Source: Gonium pectorale
Lineage: Eukaryota > Chlorophyta > Chlorophyceae > Chlamydomonadales > Volvocaceae
Direction of reading: 5' to 3'
Assembly: GCA_001584585.1 (NCBI GenBank)
Contig: LSYV01000061.1
Span: forward strand, 523,681 to 566,695
Length of the DNA stretch: 43,015 nucleotides
Part shown: positions 31,197-43,015 of the stretch, one piece after another
How the letters are laid out: each line of letters opens with the position of its first letter
Position numbering within the stretch: the first letter of the stretch is position 1
Program-made: the position numbers and the translations under genes
The notes under the pieces: model-generated
Told to the model about the DNA's origin: nothing
The model's database searches: none
Seen by the model: the letters and a program-made list of their open reading frames with translations, nothing else

Positions 31197-32361
31197 TGCA
31201 GCGTGTGATCGCGCAGTGCGAGCTAGTGAGCGTCGGTCGCGTAGCGGTCCTGGTTTGACTGCTTTGGAGGTGGGTATGCGGCTATGCACAGCAGCATGAC
31301 ACGTATACGCAATACGCTACTGAGGCAAAAGAGGCAGAGCTGTTGAAATGACCCAGGAGCCAGGACATGCATGAGTACATGCTGGAGAGGCACACATACC
31401 GTAAAGACAAAGATGGTGCATATCGCGAAGGGGCAGCACAAGGCGCCCGCCGCGCGCGCGAGAGAGGAGCGTGTGAGTGTACGACAGGAAGGCATGCGGC
31501 AGTGCTGTACATACGACATGAACGGCTTGTAGACAGGGGGGTCGCGCTTGTCCTTTGTGGCCGGTTCCGTGCGCAGAAGTGCACACTGCGAACAGGTAGA
31601 TGGAGTTCTGGCTTGGACTTGCCTTGTGCGCGTGAGTGGCTGAGTGCAGGCGAGGTGCCTTACGATCTTGCAGAAGCGGCCATTACGCGTGTATGAGATG
31701 TGTTGTCGGAGCCGCGAGCTGAAGGTGGCAGTATGTGCGGTGGGAGTATTTCGTACGCCCAGGTTTGCATTCGTACGGTAACCATGAGAGGGGGCCATGT
31801 GGATACTGGAGAGATACGACATTTCGAATGGTTGCCCGGCGCCGGCTCTTTGCTCTAGCCAGACCGCCAAAGGGTTCCATGCGCCACCCACCACCACCGT
31901 GCGGCAAGGCTGTAGCTACTCTTCCACATCTTCCACACGCCTGGCACGCTCCAGTACTTGGGCAACAGCAGGCCAGCCCCGCAACGCGGCAGTCGTGCAA
32001 GGCTCCAAGCCTGTCCTGGGCAATGAAAGCATGCAGCGGCTTGCAGCGGGGGCTTCCTTCAAGGTGCCACGCCCCTAACAAACAGTGCACGTCTGCTCAC
32101 ATGCGCCCCCGACCCATGCCGGGCCACCGAATACGGCGCTTCGCAGCCGACCAGCGCTGGCGCAGCCGGCGCGGTGGTGGCATATCACCCTCACCCGCAC
32201 AGCCATCCACTCCGCCTCTCCACCTCAAGGTATGCACAGCACTCTTCCTTCTCTCGGGTCTTCCTGCTGGGGGCCCTTTTTGCCGTCACGGCAAGCACCA
32301 CCCCCACCCCCACCACCACCGCGGAACCGCCCCAACGCAACACGAGCCCCATGTGCGGCTA
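31197..32361. other. Convergent tails of sulfiredoxin and the TRAPPC11-like gene, 1.2 kb
   Basis: No supported gene here. I read both strands for TGTAA and found none between the two stop codons, apart from the one overlapping the sulfiredoxin stop (31192-31196). Open frames such as one from 31735 are shadows. Confidence 0.55.
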
Positions 32362-35300
32362 TCAAAGCGGCTGCACGTACACGTGCTGGTTCTGCGTCGT
32401 CAGGGCGCAGTTGTGGCGCGGCGCCAGCAGCCGCACACTGGGCAGCATGGTGTGGCCGGGCGCGGTGGCGGTCAGCGACCAGGCCACGCTGGAGCGCTCA
32501 CGCGGCGGCACGGCCAGCGAGGGGCTGCGCTCGTTGGCGCAGCTGAAGCCCGGCGCGTCCATGAGCGAGATCATGAGCTCCAGCGGCGTTGACCCAAAGT
32601 TTTGGAGCTGCGCGGGGAGGAGGAAAACTCATGACGGACAATAGGACAGAGGACTTTGTGCGCACGTCGTACAAGGCACAGGGTCTGCACAGGTAATGGC
32701 GGAACATGGGGCACCGTGACAACCTACCAGATTACCGTAGGAGCAGAGAGTGGATTGACCGGCACAGGAACCGGGCAGCTACACCGCACGCTGTACAGAG
32801 ACCACACTCCATCACGGCACAGCGCCACAATAGTTACACACGCACCTGCAAAGAATACGTGAACGGGATACCGGCGGTGACCTGGGACGGCCCCAGCGTC
32901 CGCGCCGTGAGGAGGCTCTCCGCGACCGTTATCCGCGGCAGCTCCAGCACGGTCGTGACCCACGGGTCGGGGCAAGGCTCCGCCAGAGGGTCCGCCCCGC
33001 CTTCCACCTCCCCCACGGCCGCGCCCTCCCCTTTCCCTTGACCGGCGGCCTGCTGTTGCTGCTGGTGTTGCTGATGCAGCTGGGGCATCGCGGGCCGCAG
33101 CGCCTGACCCGCGGGTCGGCGCCAGCGCAGGTTGAGGCGGCCCATGCTGCGGCCGTGGTCGAGCAGCTCGGTGGGGCAGATGGGCAGCAGCAGCGTCAGC
33201 ACGTCGCCGCGCGCCAGGCGGCTGCAGGTGCCGGGCCCCTGGGCCGACAGCTGCTGGTTGGGGTCCGCCACCAGTTTGATGGCGGCGCCGGGCTCCAGCA
33301 TTACCTGTGTCAAGGCCCAGGACCCGGGAAGGGTGCGAAGATACGTCCATACCTCGTAGACCACGAATGTGGATGCGTTGCGCACATACAGTGGGTCATG
33401 GGCACGAATCACTGGGCCCTTTGCTCGAAGGTATCACGCGAGGCTCACTAGAGAGGTAGATACCGCGTACCTGCGCGCCAGCCACCTCGAGCGTCGCCGG
33501 CTGCAGAGCGCGAATCATGGCCGTCACCATCACGGGCTGGCCTGCAGAACAGACGCGGATTCAAAGCCAACATTGGTGCGTTGTCTTTCGGCTATGCAAG
33601 CAGCCTTGCCGAGAAGACAGGCAGCGGCAGGAGCCGGTATAGTTGGCCTTGGAGGCAAAGAGCCTAGGGCTGTCAGTCGCCCGTTTGCATCCCATCGTGG
33701 GACCAGGTTCCCCGTGGCTTGGGATCCGGTCCCATACCATGCAGGCCACACACTTTGACCAGCGCATACCTATCGTGAGCGCCGTGACGCCAAGCTCCCG
33801 AGCGGAAAGGCGGGGCAACGAAAGCGTGTGTACGCCAACCTCCGACGCCATTCTGCAACAACCATTACACAGAGCAGATGCAGTTAACCGCCAGTACGGA
33901 CACCTGTAACCAACCTCCATAATCCTGAGGTAAGGACTACGGAGGCGCTTCGTACCAAGCTTGTAACGCCAGGGAGGCTGTGACCTTGCATCAAAGGAGG
34001 CCCAGTCAGCCGGTCGGAGGGCGGCCCCCACTCAGCCTCACCACTCCCACCCAAGAGGCTCAACGCAGGCCGCGGGGAGGCACTCACTTGCACTTGAACT
34101 CGAACGGCTCGTCAAAGGTCAATGTCGCTGTGGCGGTGACCTTGGGAGGAGGATGAAGTGGGCAGGGCAGGGGCGTCAAAGTCAGGTACGCCCTGAAGGG
34201 CGGTCAACACGAATCCTCATCAACATTGGTTGATAATACCAACGCCACGATAGCAACAGCCAGCCATCAATCTCGTCACTACCGGAAAGACTCCCTCCAG
34301 GGGGAGACTCTTTGGGCACCACTCCGGGGGCCCGCAAGGTGGTGCCCGCCCACCTGCGCAGGGCACAGCAGCACCGCCGCGACCGCCGCCGTGCCCGCCG
34401 CCGCGGAGCGCGCCCACAGGCGGACCGTGTGGCTGGTGCCCGGCTCCACGGGCGGCAGCGGGATGCGGTAGCGCTCGTTGTTGAGCGCCATCAGGCCCTT
34501 GGTGCCCTCCGTGTCGTCCACCACCAGCACGATGTCGCCGGGCTGCAGCCCCCCCGTGGTGCGGCCGATGACAAACTCCATGGACGCGCCAGACTGGGGT
34601 GAGGGGGCAAAGTGTGGTGCACGGAACGCGTCATGGCTTGATGAGTTGAGAGCACCTTCATTCAAGGGGGTCCTAGCGCATGCCCTCCGGTGTGTCCCAC
34701 CGCAAATGTTGCCGTGGGGTTGCGGTGTGGCGTGGCGGGGGGTTTGATGGGGTTGGACTCATGGGGGCCCCGAGGGGCCCGCAGGCATGGCAGCCTTGCC
34801 GGGCGGCGGCTGGACGTTGACAACGTTGCGATGGGGCCACGATGGTGATGTACAAGCGAAGCCCCTTGGCGCTAACGGTACACCTACCAGTTGCCTACCG
34901 CCGGGCGGGACGGTCAGCACCGCGAGTAGCGGTGCGTGCTCGCCCAGCAGCGCCAGCCCCGCGGGCAGGCCGTACGTCAGCCTGGGCAAAGGCCCCAAGT
35001 GCGCCACCGTTAGCGACAGCTGCCCCGGCGACACCGCAGGCCCGCCCGACACAGCCCCGCCGGCGCCTGGCCCCGCAGCAACGCCGCCCGCCGGGGCCGT
35101 CACACGGATGGAACGGAACGGCGCGGCGGCGTGGTCGACGGAAGCGCCGCCGCCGGCGCTGCCCGGCGGCACGAGCAGCGGCCCGGTGAGCACGCCCGGC
35201 TGCGGCGCGGCGGCGTTGGCGGGCGGGAAGGAGGCGAGCTTGAAGACGACGGTGGCGTGGTCGGAGAGGAGCAGGATGGCGCGTTCGGCGCGGAGGCTGC

Positions 35301-38300
35301 CCAGGCAGCGCGGCGCGAGGCGGACGGAGAAGTGCGTCCAGCGGTGCGGTGGGAGGTGCGGGGAGGGCGAGGAGGTGGAGGGTGGCCCGTCGGCCTGGTG
35401 GACCTGGCCTGGGAGGGGTGGATCAGGCACGCGGCGTTGGGTGCGGAAGAGGGGCAGTCAGGTAGCGTGCGCGGATGTAGAGTCGCAGACAGGGCAGGCA
35501 CTAGAATAGTGGCGCGTGGATGAGCTGGGATGGGTGCGCGATGAGCCTCCTCACCTGGCAACCGGTCGCCGACCGGCACGCCGTCTTCCGCGGGACGCTC
35601 ACCCGCCTCCTTGCTATCTGCAAAGCACAAGCACAAGAAGCTTCAGCAGTAGGTTAAGGGGACTGCAGCCACGCAAGAGCATGCCAGGACCGAAATTGCC
35701 TTATAGGACAGCGACCGGCCGGTGTGCGCTTGCAGGGTGCTACCGACATCGGCCGGTCACCAAGCGCAGGCGGCGCGCCTGTGCGGTGGCGCGCAGACCC
35801 GCCCCGTAGGCCGGAACCGCTGACCTTGCAGCCGCGCCGAGTGCGGTCGCAGGTGCGAGTTCAGGTGCAGGTGGTGGAAGGAGTGGGTTGCCGAGTCCAG
35901 CGCGGAGCCGATGTGCTGCGGGAGCGGCGGCGCGGGCTGCTCATCCGGCGGCAGCACCCCCGGCAGCGCCTGCACCCACATGTCACCCTGCGGGCATCCA
36001 CCACAAGCAAAGCGAAGCGCACACACGTCACTCTGCAGGGCTGGCGTAGCATCCATACATTTAAAGACAAGGACGAGGTCGCCGCACGACAGGTGTCCGT
36101 TTGTACGGCGCTGTTTCCGATCACCCCAACGTACGCGTTAGTAGCAGAGCAGGGCCCTCGCACTCAGCGCCTCCTGCCGCCAGCAGCACTCCCACCCCGC
36201 GTGGCGCCGCCGGTGCGGCCAGACCGCCCACCCGCCCACCCGCACGCCGCGCCGCCGCACCTGGTCGTCGGCGAAGTGCAGCACGACGCCCTTGAGGGGC
36301 AGCGGCAGGGGCAGCTGGTTATAGAGCGCCAGGTAGAAGTCGGCGGTGTCCATGTCGGGGCGGCCGTACGTGAAGCCAGCGGCCAGGGCGACGCACCTGG
36401 TGAGGGACGGGGCCAAGAGCGGGGCGGTGAGGGCCTTTGGGAGCCCGTTGCAACCCAAAGAAGAGGTATTCGTCCTCGGTTCGCGGGGGCAACTACTGGT
36501 TCTGTAAGCGTACATTCCGCCGCAGCCCCAGCAGCCTCCTTGCCGGACACTGCCGCAATCTGTTGTTGCAGTTGACCGCCGATTTCACCCCAGTAAGGTC
36601 TAGGATACCCACTCTGCACCTGCTAACCAGCGCCGGTCCCAGAGGTAACACCGGCCGCAGAGCGCAGGCCCCCTACGCCGCAGCCTAGCCCTTGCGCACC
36701 AAGACAACCAACACCATGTCCCCATTATAGCGTACACACCTGCACCAGCCGTAGTCATGCTGCGTGTGCTTGTGCATGATCTCCGCCACAGGCCGCGTGT
36801 CCCCCGCCTCTCGAGCGCGCTGCTGCGCCTTGCGCAGGTCCAGGTGCTCCACCTGAGGGCAGCCGGAGGTGCAGACAGCGTCAGCACTGGGCAAACGCTC
36901 GTGCAGTGTATTCACCGGTACCGTTACAACGATTTGCCTTTCATAGATAAGGCTTTGCTTTTTATCTCCAAGGCTGCCGAAACCAAAATTAATTTGCGCT
37001 TCGCGCCTAGCTGTTGTCTGCGGCAAACGCTTCGCTACATGTGAGCACTTTTCAACGCACAGTGCACACGCAGTCACTCACCGTGTAGTGGAAGTGCCGA
37101 GGGAGGCCGGTGCTAACGGCCGGTGTCTGCCCCTGCGCGAGGCCGCCCGCCGGCAGCTGCAGCTGCGAGGCGCTCGTCTCGGGGCTGGGTCCGCCGGCCG
37201 GCGTCGCCGCCTCCGGGCTCGACTGCGCCGTCGCCACCCCGGAAGCCGATGCCTTCATGATGCCCTGCTTGATCTCCGATATGCCGGTCACGAGCGTCTG
37301 GACGGCCGATCTGCAGGCCGCCACAGCCGCCGTCGTGTCGACAATCCGGTTCGAGCAAGACGCCAGCGCGGCGGCGGCGGCCCCGCCAACGCCGGCGTCG
37401 CGCGTTGGCGCGGCGCCGGTGAGCAGCGCGATGGGGTGCTGCGTGCGGGGCCGCGGCGGCGTCATCACCGCCGCCGCCGCCAGGGGAGGCTGCTGCGCCG
37501 ACGGCGGCAGCGGCTGCAACTGCGTGGCGAGCGCGGCGATCTCGAGGCTGTAGCAGAGGTGCTCCGCCGGAAGCCGCAGCCGCTGCGCGACCTCCCGCAG
37601 GGACACCAGCGCCTGCAGCAGCGGCAGCAGCCAGCCCTCCCGGCGGTACTGGTGGCAGACCTGCGGAAGCGGTGGGGGGGGGGCCGCGCTGCCCAAGAGT
37701 GAGGAAGTGTGCCCTTGGGCAGCCGCATCAAGCACAAGGACGCAGCGGCGGTTCCGGTCATGCACGTCATCCCGAGATCCTCGGCAGTTCCATAGCTAGG
37801 GGAAACCGACATGGGTGCAACGTGCGCTTGTACGCCTGCGTTGGTGGCGCGCCGGGTCAGAGACCCGCTGAGCCCACCTGCAGCAGCAGCTTCCTTGCAG
37901 CCGACAGGTTGTTGGCTTGGATGTGTTCCGTGGCCATCATGCCGCCCAGCTGGCTGCGCAGCCGGTCAGCGCCTGCGGCACATGCGCCACCACCCGTTCA
38001 AGCCGTGTCAAGCCCACGCATATCCAACCCGAAGGTCGGTTCAAGGTAAGGGATATGTTCGTTTGCGCATGGGCGGGGGTCTCAGACTACGTAAGCGCAG
38101 GTCTGACGGCGCTGAAGGTGGCAACGCTGAGGTGCCGCGTCCTAGAGTGAGTTCCACACGCCAAGCCGACTAGCATAGGGCCCACTTCCCGGCCCCGACT
38201 TGCCCGTGCTGTCCTTGAGCAGCAGCAGCGCCGAGCTCATGACGTCGATGACCAGGGCGGGAGTCACCAGCCTGCTCTCCTCCGACTGAGGGACGAGGCA

Positions 38301-41300
38301 TGAGCGCCGCGCAAGGGCCAGGTCGCCCAGGCTCAACACAGAGTGCGGTCGAAAACCGCCCGGGGCACGCGCGCATTCCATAACCAAGGTTCAGCCCAAC
38401 AGCCAAAGTCGGTGAGAACAGATTGATCCGGTAAAGAAGTCTTGGAAGCGAAGCGGGCCTCACCTCAAGGAACAGCAGGTAGTCGTGGTCCGACAGCGGC
38501 GAGTACCCACCCTGTGGGGGTGGGGAGGGCCGCACGCAGGGACTCGGGTGTCGTTCGTCAACAACAAGGATCCTTTAGGACCTTAAGGTAACGTCAACGG
38601 CAACGTGATTGTTCGTCCTTTGCGAATCCATCCTATTCCCACAATGCACCGCCAAAGACTACCAGCAGTTAAGTCCGCAACCCGTCTCCTCCTGTCGACC
38701 GGCTCCCAGCTGGCGCCAGGCTAATAGTCTAGCCACGCTCCAGCAGCCTCACCTGCGCCGCCTCGTTACGCAACACCAGCTGCCCGATGTACTGCCCCCG
38801 CCGAACGGGCGCCGTGTCCAGCATCGGGCCGCCGCCCGCCCCGCCTGCGGCCCCGCCGCCCGCCCGGCTGGCCCGCATCGTGTCCGCCGCCTGCCGCCGC
38901 GCCACCGCCAGGCGAGCCGCGGCCATGAGCAGGTGCGCCCGGCTGCAGTCCTTCAGTGACGAGGAGCTCGCCGGCGGCGGCAACGCGCCAGTCCCCGTCT
39001 GCCCGGTCAGTCCCGCCGTCGTGGTGCCCGTCGCGCCGGCCACTGCGCCGCCCCCGCCGCCCGTCAGCTGCGGCTGCTGCAACCCGGCCGGGGTGGCGGT
39101 CCCGGGCAGGGAAACGTTCGCGTTCACGTTCAGGCCGCTGACGGTGCTGCTGCCGGTGAAGCCGGCCCCGGCGGGCCCCCCGCCGGTCGTCGTGCCGCCG
39201 CCGCCGGCAGGCGTCGGGACGTAGGGCGGCAGCGCGTCCACGTGCGTGCCCACCTCCTGCGCCGCCACCTGATGTTGGCGCACCAGGTAGCCCAGGTGGC
39301 TTGCCTGGGACGCCGGCGCCAGCATTCCTGCAGTCGAGGGGTGGACACAATACCGGCAGCAGGGATTGCCATGGCGACAAAAACTGCCCGGCGACAGGGA
39401 ACAACAGGGCGGTAAGGTGGCGATGGACCCAGCGAGCTGCTTGATACAGCAGGGTCGCCTGGCGCGGTCGATCTCCCCTCCCCGTCGCGTACCTGGCGGC
39501 TTTCCGAAGTAGGCGAGGTGCGCCCGCACCTGCGCCACCGCGTCCTCCAGCCGCCCCTGGTGCACCGCCAGCATGATGAGCTTCAGGTGCACCAGCTCGG
39601 CCACGGCGCACACCTGGAGGGGCAGGGGAGTGAGGATGGCGGTCCTGAAGTATGATTGTGGACCAGCTCTAGGGCATCGGACGGAATACCAGTGCAACAT
39701 AGGTCATTGTGGGGGAACTGCGCACGGGCGGATGAGCTTGTGGGCTCCGGCCCCGGCCAGCTACGGCAGCCCTCCTCACCTCGGTCCAGCGCTGCGGCCG
39801 CGGCGGCGTGCCGACCTGAGGGAACGCAGGGACAAACGACGTGTGACCCGGTGGGCGTGAGTAAGCTTGCACGACAAGGCCCAGAAAGCTACAGCAGCCT
39901 GTCGTTGTTCCTCAGAGAGTACCGCTCTGCGCAACCACAGCCACGGCCGGCCGCATTGGGAGCCGCCAGAAGCACCCGGTGCTCCCGCCCGCACCTGCAG
40001 CGCCAGGATGGCTGCGTACGCCTCCCGGTAGTGCGCCACCGCGGTGGCCCAGTCCTGGCGAAATTCCGCGTACACCGCCAGCTGGGGGGGCGCGAGGGTA
40101 GAGCACGTGCAGGGCAGGTAATCACAGGCCGACAGCAGCATAATTGTTGAAAGGCAATTGCAATGGGCCCAACGGGACCTTTCCATGCCGCGCATGCAGC
40201 CCGCGCCAGGCCGCCAAGAGGACGGGCCAACCTCCTGGACAGGATGCTGCCGGTGTGGGGCAGCCCGCGCCAGCCCTGTCTGCGGCCGCCGGCCCGCGCA
40301 CCTTGAACGCCGTGCGCGCGGCCAGCTCCGGGGGCAGCGGGCCGCCCAGCGCGTTCCGACGCGCCGCCGCCTTCTCGGTCACGTGCCGCGCGAGGCGCGT
40401 GTAGTAGGCGGTGCACAGCTCCAGCACCAGCTTGCCCAACCGGGCCAACGCGCCGTCACGCACGTGCCGGATGGCGGGGTCATCGGGCAAGGCCCCGGTG
40501 GGGGGCAGGATGGGAAGCGCTAGGATGAGCCTGGGCGGGCGAGAGGGAGACGGCATGAAGGAACTTGCACTTCTCCTCGAATGCTCTCGCCGCCGCAACG
40601 AGCTTCCGTAACTACGACCTGCTTGTTCCTACAATAGATTATGTACTTTGCTGACCAACTCCAACCCCAGTTTGAGTACGGCACACCCTCCTAGTTCCGG
40701 AGTGCCAACGGTTCACGGACCATGGGAGCCATTGTTACGCACCTCCGGTCCAGGCTCAGGTTGTGCGCCACCGCCTGCACCCTGTCCGGTGGCAGGTCGC
40801 CGAGGCCCTGCGGGCACAACCAGCAGGGGGCGCCATGCCAGCTCGCCACGGCGGGGCCATGCGCCTTCCAAAGGGGACGGACCGGCTCGGGCACGCAGAG
40901 CGTACGGCGCACGAGCGTCGCGGTGCGGGCCCCAGCGGCCATGCAGCACTCGTGCAGCGCAAGCCCATGTGAGGACACCGGAGAGTCTCCGGCTCCGGAG
41001 CCCCAGGGGCGGGGCTTGCAAGGCGCGGTTAGTCAAGACAATAGTCCACTGGTATGATAGTGGCACGGGTACACTGTCGTTGCCGGGGTCCGTCACGAGA
41101 AAACCAGGTCCAGACTTCTGCCCCGGGCCCGCACCTGCTGCTGCACCACGGCCACCAGCACGCCCGCTCCCCGCTGGCCCGCCGCGTCCGCGATCAGCTT
41201 CAGGCCGTACATCATGCGGTTCCAGGTGGTGGGGTCGCCCTCCAGCGCGTGCCTGAAGTCAGGGCGATGTCGGGCGTCACCTTGCTGTCTTGTTCAGCGG

Positions 41301-41975
41301 TCGCGGCTACTCCAAGAGGCATGGCAAGGGTATTGCATACGTCTCCCCTTTGTGGCACGGCCAAGCCACTACAGCGTGTTGGGTTGCGCACCCACCTCTC
41401 CACGAGCGCCACGGCCATGGCAGGCTTCTTTCCCCTGTGCTTGGAGAACCAGTCCGACTGCACAGGGGAGCAGGGCACACACGGCGTGCTATCAGTACCA
41501 GTACCACGAGTGTCACTCCATGAAGGCGCAGGCGACGGCCACCACGGCGCAGAAGGAGCCTCCCAGTTGCGTCCGTTTCCTCCTTAAACCTTCGGCAATA
41601 CGCTAACCCTGACGACCCACCGACCCCTCGCCCCGGTGCACCTTGAGAATGCCCGTTGGCGGGCCCCCCAACAGCGCCGCCCGCTTCTTCGGTCCTGCAA
41701 GCACCGAACGCTCCCGGTTGGCGCCAGGCTGAGGCCTTGATGGCAATCTGGAGCTGTGGGCAACAGCTGCCCGGATCGGCACACATCCCACCGAATGCCC
41801 TCGCCACGAATTGCTCCAGAGGCTCATTTGACCCGTGGAATACGAGCGGAGGGCGGTGATGTTGTATGAAATAATCGCCGATTTCCCTATGCAGCTCGGC
41901 ACAACCCAGCAATGCAATGAGCGGAAGCGGTGGAGTTCTGTGCTCCGGGGGGTAAAGAGAGGAGACGAAGTTCAT
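32362..41975 (-). CDS. TRAPPC11: TRAPPC11 (Foie gras/Gryzun) subunit of a TRAPP trafficking complex, 24 exons, about 1470 aa
   Basis: Exons: 41792-41975, 41642-41694, 41396-41457, 41135-41252, 40743-40807, 40302-40530, 39995-40081, 39780-39815, 39493-39613, 38753-39327, 38464-38511, 38186-38285, 37878-37972, 37082-37660, 36740-36852, 36261-36396, 35825-35987, 35555-35617, 34888-35408, 34354-34593, 34092-34140, 33471-33541, 32846-33304, 32362-32607 (TGA). TRAPPC11 acts in ER-Golgi traffic as part of TRAPPIII. The N-terminus (EHRTPPLPLIALLGCAELH) resembles plant homologues; GILK plus SDWFSKH and WNRMMYGLKLIADAA follow. LAVYAEFRQDWATAVAHYRE and VCAVAELVHLKLIMLAVHQG belong to the Foie-gras domain (about residues 180-620). 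The C-terminal beta-rich Gryzun region ends NQHVYVQPL. Family members are usually about 1100-1200 aa; the excess is Gly/Ala/Pro-rich inserts in exons 10 and 14 and a Gln run in exon 23. One intron needs a GC donor. Confidence 0.92.
34041..34091 (-). other. Probable GC-AG intron donor in the TRAPPC11 gene
   Basis: After exon 21 (34092-34140, ending TTC AAG T on the minus strand) the only donor that keeps frame with exon 22 is gcaagtgagt, a GC-type 5' splice site. T + GC then gives Cys and the protein reads EPFEFKCQPVMVTAM. The GT donor five bases further on would shift the frame. Confidence 0.55.
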
Positions 41976-43015
41976 GGTTGACCAACCCCGCGTCTCCTAA
42001 GCAGCTAGGCATTGCATAACTGGAGATTATATAATGAAGCAGCAGCACATGTGGCGTAAGGGTCAGAGAGTTAGGGGCCAGTTGCAGACAAGTTCAGAAG
42101 CCAGGTTCGCCTTGATGAAGCTGGACAGGAACGGAAGCAATCTGGCACTCTTCAGCTATAAAAGCCTTCAGCTGTGCAACACTGCCGCTACCTCGGGCCC
42201 AGGGGTCGGCCCGGTACGGGTACGGGAGCACACATATGTGTGACAGATCAGGTCTCAACAAGGACCGGCCACAATTGGCTTGCAACGAACGCCTCCATGG
42301 GGATGTACTTTTCGGCGGTTTTAGGGCTGGATGGGCCTAGGTGGGCTGTCCTAGCTGCCGTAGCGGTGTTGTGCAGCCGTGCAAAGCTACTCGCTCCTTG
42401 GTGCCCAACCAAAATGAATAACACGTAAAAAACGATAACCAGAAACGGGGAAGGCAGCCTAAGTAGAGGGTCCGGCAAGCGGTCGACGAAGGGGCCAGTC
42501 CATCGGCGGCTAGCGGTTACCATTCGCGGGTCGCCCAGCCCGTATCCCCGAACCGCCGATCGGCATAATACAGACCTGGAATGGATGAGAGAGAGAGAGA
42601 GAGAGTCAGGAACCGTCGGCGCTCGAAGCAGTCGCGGGCATGTGGACAATGTTGACGCGCAGAAGCAGGCCACAGGATTTCCCTCCCGCAGGTGGCCGCC
42701 GATGGACTGGCAGGAAAGAGTAGGGGGTAGGCTGCCCGGGCGAGGTTGAGGGGCCCGGGTACGGCAGCGGGTCCTACGGGCACGGGCTCGGGGAAAGAGG
42801 ACACGGGGCAAAGGAACGAGGCGACGGCGATAAAGCCAAGGGCCCAAGGGGACAGGCGGCGGTCTGGAGGGCAGATCCCCACCGCCTGTAGGGGCACGTG
42901 AGGAATAGCGGCCAGTGCATGCAGACAGGCAGAGAGGCAAGGATGCACAGGCATGGATGCGGAGTGACGGCGTGAAGCAAAGGCAGGAGTCACACGCGGG
43001 ACAGCCGTGGCGGGC
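41976..43015. other. 1-kb region upstream of TRAPPC11 without a supported gene
   Basis: It should contain the TRAPPC11 promoter and 5' UTR. A 230-codon minus-strand frame (42248-42940) is the longest but lacks splice or family support; part of it is a (GA)n repeat read as Leu-Ser. A 69-codon plus-strand frame starts at 42034. Confidence 0.45.
42587..42605. repeat. (GA)n microsatellite
   Basis: About nine GA units upstream of TRAPPC11, following atggat. Confidence 0.9.

Noticed and set aside
31735..32592. 285-codon plus-strand frame
   Set aside because: It overlaps the last TRAPPC11 exon on the other strand and has no domain.
1..43015. CRISPR arrays, bacterial operons, integrated viral genes
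   Set aside because: The DNA is eukaryotic and intron-rich; no spaced identical repeats, capsid, polymerase or transposase motifs were seen.

Overview
The window looks like nuclear DNA of a volvocine green alga, most likely Chlamydomonas or a close relative. Composition is very GC-rich. Genes are split into many short exons with GT-AG borders and GC-rich introns, and several 3' ends carry the pentamer TGTAA, the usual poly(A) signal of this group. I saw no tRNA, rRNA, CRISPR array or complete transposon. Gene models were built by hand from open frames, splice borders and codon phase; every junction given below keeps the reading frame.

Layout, left to right. (1) 1-1287, plus strand: 3' part of a helical-repeat, possibly mTERF-like, protein. 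(2) 1711-6231, plus: a seven-exon gene for an unrecognised multi-pass membrane protein of about 451 aa, starting only about 135 bases after the poly(A) signal of the previous gene. (3) 8655-18138, plus: a 15-exon sodium/phosphate symporter of the PiT/PHO4 (algal PTB) family, about 708 aa. (4) 19808-21826, minus: an intronless 672-aa signal-anchored acidic protein with repeated Tyr/Trp motifs; its tail converges on the transporter's tail. (5) 23115-28721, minus: an 11-exon unknown membrane protein of about 375 aa with a plausible plastid transit peptide. (6) 29182-31196, plus: sulfiredoxin, six exons, about 164 aa, divergent from gene 5 with about 460 bases between start codons. (7) 32362-41975, minus: a 24-exon TRAPPC11/Foie-gras-type trafficking subunit, about 1470 aa. 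The last 1 kb has no supported gene.

The genes do not form a pathway: phosphate uptake, plastid peroxiredoxin repair and Golgi trafficking sit beside three uncharacterised proteins. The clearest functional link is the divergent gene 5/sulfiredoxin pair, which may share a promoter and a plastid destination.

The more unusual material is at and around splice sites. Examples are a repeat family whose inverted copies flank one exon, tandem duplication of 5' splice sites in two genes, a decoy terminal exon built from a duplicated exon edge plus a dispersed repeat, a probable GC-AG intron, and simple tandem repeats serving as the 3' ends of introns. Gene 4, with recurring acidic aromatic motifs, and the two unknown membrane proteins are the best candidates for undescribed biology.
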